A DNA stretch of 64,000 nucleotides, taken from Azotobacter vinelandii CA. Its GTDB lineage: Bacteria; Pseudomonadota; Gammaproteobacteria; Pseudomonadales; Pseudomonadaceae. The stretch is taken from the NCBI RefSeq assembly GCF_000380335.1, contig NC_021149.1, forward strand, positions 1,674,001 through 1,738,000. The letters are read 5' to 3'. Numbering within the stretch: the stretch's first letter is position 1; each line of letters opens with the position of its first letter. Below are positions 61,071-64,000 of this stretch, one piece after another. The notes beneath the pieces are model-generated. The model did no database searches and was not told where the DNA came from. It saw nothing but the letters and a program-made list of their open reading frames with translations. Made by a program: the position numbers and the translations under genes.

Positions 61071-62321
61071 TCAGAGCGTCCCGTTGATGGCGAACTCGAA
61101 AATCCGGTAACTCTTGATTTCCGAGTGGGCCACCTGCTGTCTGTATTCGCTATTGAGAGGGCGGTTCAGAATGAACGGAACCCTGGTTTCGGTGAGCCCG
61201 CCATGGGTGCGCAGCCGATGGCCTTTCAGGCCGCTCAGGTCGTGCAGTCTGGCGGAGCTGCCGATGCACACGTCTTTCCTGGCAATCACCGCGACATCCG
61301 CCTCCCGGTCTTCCGGCAGATCGAACAGCCGGCAGGCAGTCGCCTTGTCCAGCGACAGGTCGACGCCTTCCAGTGCGGCGATCCGCTCGATGATCGCCGC
61401 TACGCTGACGTTTCCCCTGCTCCAGACACGCACGAAGCCGCCCAAGGCGCCGTGATGCGCCACGAAGGCATCGGTGATCGGGCAGATGACCGTGGTTTCG
61501 CCGGCGCCGAATTCGGCATCGAGAATGTCCTGCAACCAGATCACGTTCGGCTCGCCGGCGGCATCGCTCTTGTCGCTCATACCGTGGTCGGCGGTCAGGC
61601 CCAGCACGATGTCCTCCTGCGCGAGGCGGCCGAAGGCATCATCGAGTCGCTGGTAGAAATGGCGGGCCTGCGCTTCTTCGGGCGCCCACTTGTGCTGGAC
61701 GAAATCGGTCAGGGACAGGTACATCAGATCGGGGCGCCGATCCTGCAGCAGCCTGATGCCCGCTTCGAGCACGAACAGGGAAAGCTCCATCGAGTACATG
61801 TCCGGCTTGGGCATGCCGACGTATTCGAGCACCTTCTCGATGCCGTTTTCCGCCAGCGTGCAACGATCCGCGAATTCGGACGAGAACGATACATGGCCCT
61901 GGCCGACATCCAGCCCCTTGCCGAGCTGACGCCGCAGCTTGTCCTTGGCGGTGATGGACACGACCCTGGCGCCCGCCTCGGCGAAACCGGCCAGGATGGT
62001 TTCGCCGCGCAGCAGTTCCGGCCCGGTCATCACGACCGGCTCCCAGGTCTGCGTATCCAGGTAGAAGTTCCCGGAAATACCGTGCCTGGCGGTCGGCACG
62101 CCGGTGATGATGGACATGTTGTTCGGGCAGGTGAACGATGGCATGGAGCCGGTCGCCACGGCCGAATACCCTTCCTGAACGAAACGCTGGATGTTGGGCA
62201 GCGCGCCATCGGCAAGGAAGCGCCGCAGATATTCGGGATCGCCGCCATCGATGCACACCACTACCACGGGGCGTTCCGGCCAGCGGTAGACATTGCCGTT
62301 GACACTCACGAAACGATTCAT
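61071..62321 (-). CDS. phnA: Phosphonoacetate hydrolase
   Basis: 416 aa of the alkaline-phosphatase superfamily. Metal and catalytic residues seen: VVVVCIDGGDPEYL (Asp), SMPSFTCPNNMS (nucleophilic Thr), SLTDFVQHKW (Asp and His), LGLTADHGMSDK (Asp-His) and RTHGGLTETR (His). This matches PhnA, which splits phosphonoacetate to acetate and phosphate using two zinc ions. The ATG at 62321 follows AAGGAAAG. It lies behind phnDCE on the same strand. Confidence 0.9.
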   Translation of the reverse strand: MNRFVSVNGNVYRWPERPVVVVCIDGGDPEYLRRFLADGALPNIQRFVQEGYSAVATGSMPSFTCPNNMSIITGVPTARHGISGNFYLDTQTWEPVVMTGPELLRGETILAGFAEAGARVVSITAKDKLRRQLGKGLDVGQGHVSFSSEFADRCTLAENGIEKVLEYVGMPKPDMYSMELSLFVLEAGIRLLQDRRPDLMYLSLTDFVQHKWAPEEAQARHFYQRLDDAFGRLAQEDIVLGLTADHGMSDKSDAAGEPNVIWLQDILDAEFGAGETTVICPITDAFVAHHGALGGFVRVWSRGNVSVAAIIERIAALEGVDLSLDKATACRLFDLPEDREADVAVIARKDVCIGSSARLHDLSGLKGHRLRTHGGLTETRVPFILNRPLNSEYRQQVAHSEIKSYRIFEFAINGTL

Positions 62322-62353
62322 TTCTTTCCTTCTTGTCGAGGCTCGAAAGCGGC

Positions 62354-63163
62354 TCACTGCCGTTTTTTGAGAAGAGACATGCGGGCGCGCGAGGAGACCT
62401 TCTCCACACCCAGTACCAGCAGGAAGATCGTCAGGATGATGGTCGCCGCCTGGTCGAAGCGAAACAGCTCCATCGAAGTCGCCAGCTCGGCTCCGATACC
62501 GCCCGCACCGACCAGTCCCAGGACGACGGAGGAGCGTACGGCCTTTTCCAGGGCGAACAGGCCGGTGTTGACGAGACTGGGCATGGCCATCGGCAGCGTG
62601 GCGCACACGATCACCGACAGTCTGGATGCACCGATCGCGGCCAGCGCTTCAGGGGGGCCGTCGTCCACTTCTTCGATGGATTCGGCGAAGAACCTGGCAC
62701 AGAAGCCGATGGTGTCCATCACCAGGGTCAGGGTGCCCGCGAACGGGCCGAGCCCCACCGATGCCACGAAGAACAGGGCCCAGGCCAAATCGGGAGTCGT
62801 GCGGATGAAGCTGACCAGGCTGCGAATGACGGAGCGCACGGTGGCGTGCGGCGTATGGTTCCGCGACATCAACACGGCCAGCGGCAGGCTGACGAGGATG
62901 CCGATGAGCGTGCCGACCAGTGCCATCTGGAAGGTGACCAGCACCGAGTGCATCATCGGGACGATGCGGTCGGTGGCGGGCGGCACCATCTCGGAGGCGA
63001 TCTTTGCCATGTTCGGCAAGCCCGTCAGCAATTCCGGCACGGAAATGCCCGCTGCCGAAATCGACCAGGCGAGGAAGGCCACGAAGGCCACGAGGATCAG
63101 CAGCGAGCCGGCCGACGGGCGCTCGAACCGCGCGGGCGGGTTCGTGTAGCGTTGCTCACTCAT
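62354..63163 (-). CDS. phnE: Phosphonate ABC transporter permease PhnE
   Basis: 269 aa with about six membrane segments. The EAA-type loop is present (PPEALAAIGASRLSVIV) together with GLVGAGGIGAEL near the end. Forms the membrane channel with PhnC. Its start overlaps the phnC stop by 8 nt. The next gene is phnA 32 nt further. Confidence 0.92.
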   Translation of the reverse strand: MSEQRYTNPPARFERPSAGSLLILVAFVAFLAWSISAAGISVPELLTGLPNMAKIASEMVPPATDRIVPMMHSVLVTFQMALVGTLIGILVSLPLAVLMSRNHTPHATVRSVIRSLVSFIRTTPDLAWALFFVASVGLGPFAGTLTLVMDTIGFCARFFAESIEEVDDGPPEALAAIGASRLSVIVCATLPMAMPSLVNTGLFALEKAVRSSVVLGLVGAGGIGAELATSMELFRFDQAATIILTIFLLVLGVEKVSSRARMSLLKKRQ

Positions 63164-63938
63164 ACATCCCCCGCAATTGCCGGGCGCTCAGACTGTCGCT
63201 GGACGCATCCAGGCCCAGGCGGAAATCCTGGAGTCCCAGAACGCGATCCGCGTAGCGCAGAGCGTGTTCCAGATGATGGGTCACGAAGAGCAGGGTGAGC
63301 GACTCGTCGCACGCCAGGTCCGAGAAGACTTGCATGACGTCTTCCCCGGCCTGCGGGTCGAGACTGGCGACGGGTTCGTCGGCGAATATCATCTTCGGCT
63401 TCTGCATCAGCGCGCGCGCGATGGCCACACGCTGCGATTGCCCGCCGGACAGCTCATCGGCCCGGCGTTCGCAGAGGTGGCCGAGTTTGACCCGTTCCAG
63501 ACAATGCAGGGCGTAGTTCCGGTGCTCGTCGGTCGCAATACCGTGAAACCACATGCGCGGCGTGCGCGCCCAGGCCATGCCGCCGTGCAGCACATTGGTC
63601 AGCACGGAAAGACGGCTGACCAGGTTGTGCTTCTGGAAGACGAAGCCGACGCGGGCGCGTGCCTTGGCCAGTTCTCTGCCGCGTAATCCGCTGAGACTCC
63701 GATCGCCGAAAAACACTTCTCCCGCGTCGGGTTCGATCAGACGCATGCAGCATCGCAGCAAGGTGCTTTTGCCGGCGCCATTGCCGCCGATGATCGCCAC
63801 CCGCTGCCCGTGCGGAATATCGAATGAAATGTCGGACCACACGGGAGCGGCGGCGCCTTCGAAACGCTTGCTCAAGCCGCGGACGCGCAACGCCGTATCG
63901 CCGGCGGGTTTGTAGGTAGCCTCCAGCATTTCAGTCAC
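63156..63938 (-). CDS. phnC: Phosphonate ABC transporter ATP-binding protein PhnC
   Basis: 260 aa. Walker A GGNGAGKSTLL, signature LSGGQSQRVAIARAL, Walker B MIFADEPVASLDP and switch His in LFVTHHLEHAL. A GTG start at 63938 overlaps the phnD stop by 8 nt; an ATG three codons in (63929) is the alternative. Standard import ATPase. Confidence 0.92.
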   Translation of the reverse strand: MTEMLEATYKPAGDTALRVRGLSKRFEGAAAPVWSDISFDIPHGQRVAIIGGNGAGKSTLLRCCMRLIEPDAGEVFFGDRSLSGLRGRELAKARARVGFVFQKHNLVSRLSVLTNVLHGGMAWARTPRMWFHGIATDEHRNYALHCLERVKLGHLCERRADELSGGQSQRVAIARALMQKPKMIFADEPVASLDPQAGEDVMQVFSDLACDESLTLLFVTHHLEHALRYADRVLGLQDFRLGLDASSDSLSARQLRGMYE

Positions 63939-64000
63939 CGATGAATTCCGAATATTCGGGATAGCCGGCGGTGCGATACATGGAGCGCACGATGTCGTAG
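63931..64000 (-). CDS. phnD: PhnD phosphonate-binding protein, C-terminal end (partial)
   Basis: Only the last 22 codons are in the window (SMYRTAGYPEYSEFIGD then stop at 63931). Position before phnC and the ending fit the periplasmic phosphonate-binding protein PhnD. The rest lies beyond the window edge. Confidence 0.7.
   Translation of the reverse strand, partial: YDIVRSMYRTAGYPEYSEFIGD

Overview
The window is GC-rich DNA of a Pseudomonadaceae-type gammaproteobacterium (Pseudomonas or Azotobacter is my inference). The signs are OprD-family porins, strong third-position G/C in core genes, a P4-like satellite in tRNA-Thr, and Pseudomonas-style catabolic operons. Several stretches are visibly AT-richer and look acquired, notably about 5.5-6.9 kb, 14.6-16.6 kb and 17.2-17.4 kb.

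Layout. 0-4.9 kb: housekeeping genes (Mut7-C RNase-like protein, SDR dehydrogenase, S4/pseudouridine-synthase-like protein, PQQ-type sugar dehydrogenase, CvfB-like S1 protein) and tRNA-Thr(CGT). 4.84-17.50 kb: a P4-like phage satellite or genomic island between two ~65-bp imperfect direct repeats of the tRNA 3' end and its terminator. It carries a DUF3631 helicase operon of tightly overlapping small genes. That operon is preceded by a structured leader resembling C4/CI antisense RNA, with a promoter, terminator hairpin and complementary loops. The island also has two AlpA regulators, Ogr/Delta zinc fingers (one a three-finger plus ribbon-helix-helix fusion), brnTA, a DUF4238 protein and an AT-rich ParA-SIR2 pair. 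I see no integrase. 17.5-18.9 kb: decayed remnants of a further island (YafQ and BrnA fragments).

18.9-24.4 kb: LysR regulator, AtuA/DUF1446 protein, small partner, CitMHS transporter and OprD porin, probably an organic-acid utilisation cluster. 24.7-25.75 kb: an IS630-family element with TA target duplication, directly upstream of cas3. 25.8-35.3 kb: a type I-E CRISPR-Cas locus with intact cas3-cse1-cse2-cas7e-cas5e-cas6e. Its cas1 and cas2 are reduced to fragments, and its two arrays are separated by a higBA toxin-antitoxin pair. 35.4-39.6 kb: TPR protein, glycogen-debranching-type glucosidase and glycosyltransferase.

39.9-54.1 kb: a probable acyl-CoA/aromatic-acid catabolic region. It has an AAHS-type MFS transporter divergent from a MarR regulator (two palindromic operators between them), OprD, a two-component system, a five-gene beta-oxidation operon and ETF-ubiquinone oxidoreductase. 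54.3-57.4 kb: a three-gene overlapping operon (HEPN-like, ParA-like ATPase, second P-loop ATPase) that I cannot assign to a named defence system. 57.5-60.9 kb: nucleoside transporter, unknown acidic protein, CtaG-like and DUF2243 membrane proteins. 61.1-64.0 kb: phosphonoacetate hydrolase with phosphonate ABC transporter genes phnE, phnC and the end of phnD.

The most promising candidates for undescribed systems are the HEPN/ParA/P-loop operon, the ParA-SIR2 pair in the satellite, and the C4-like RNA leader. The I-E locus looks able to interfere but not to acquire spacers. All functions are inferred from sequence alone; no database searches were run.
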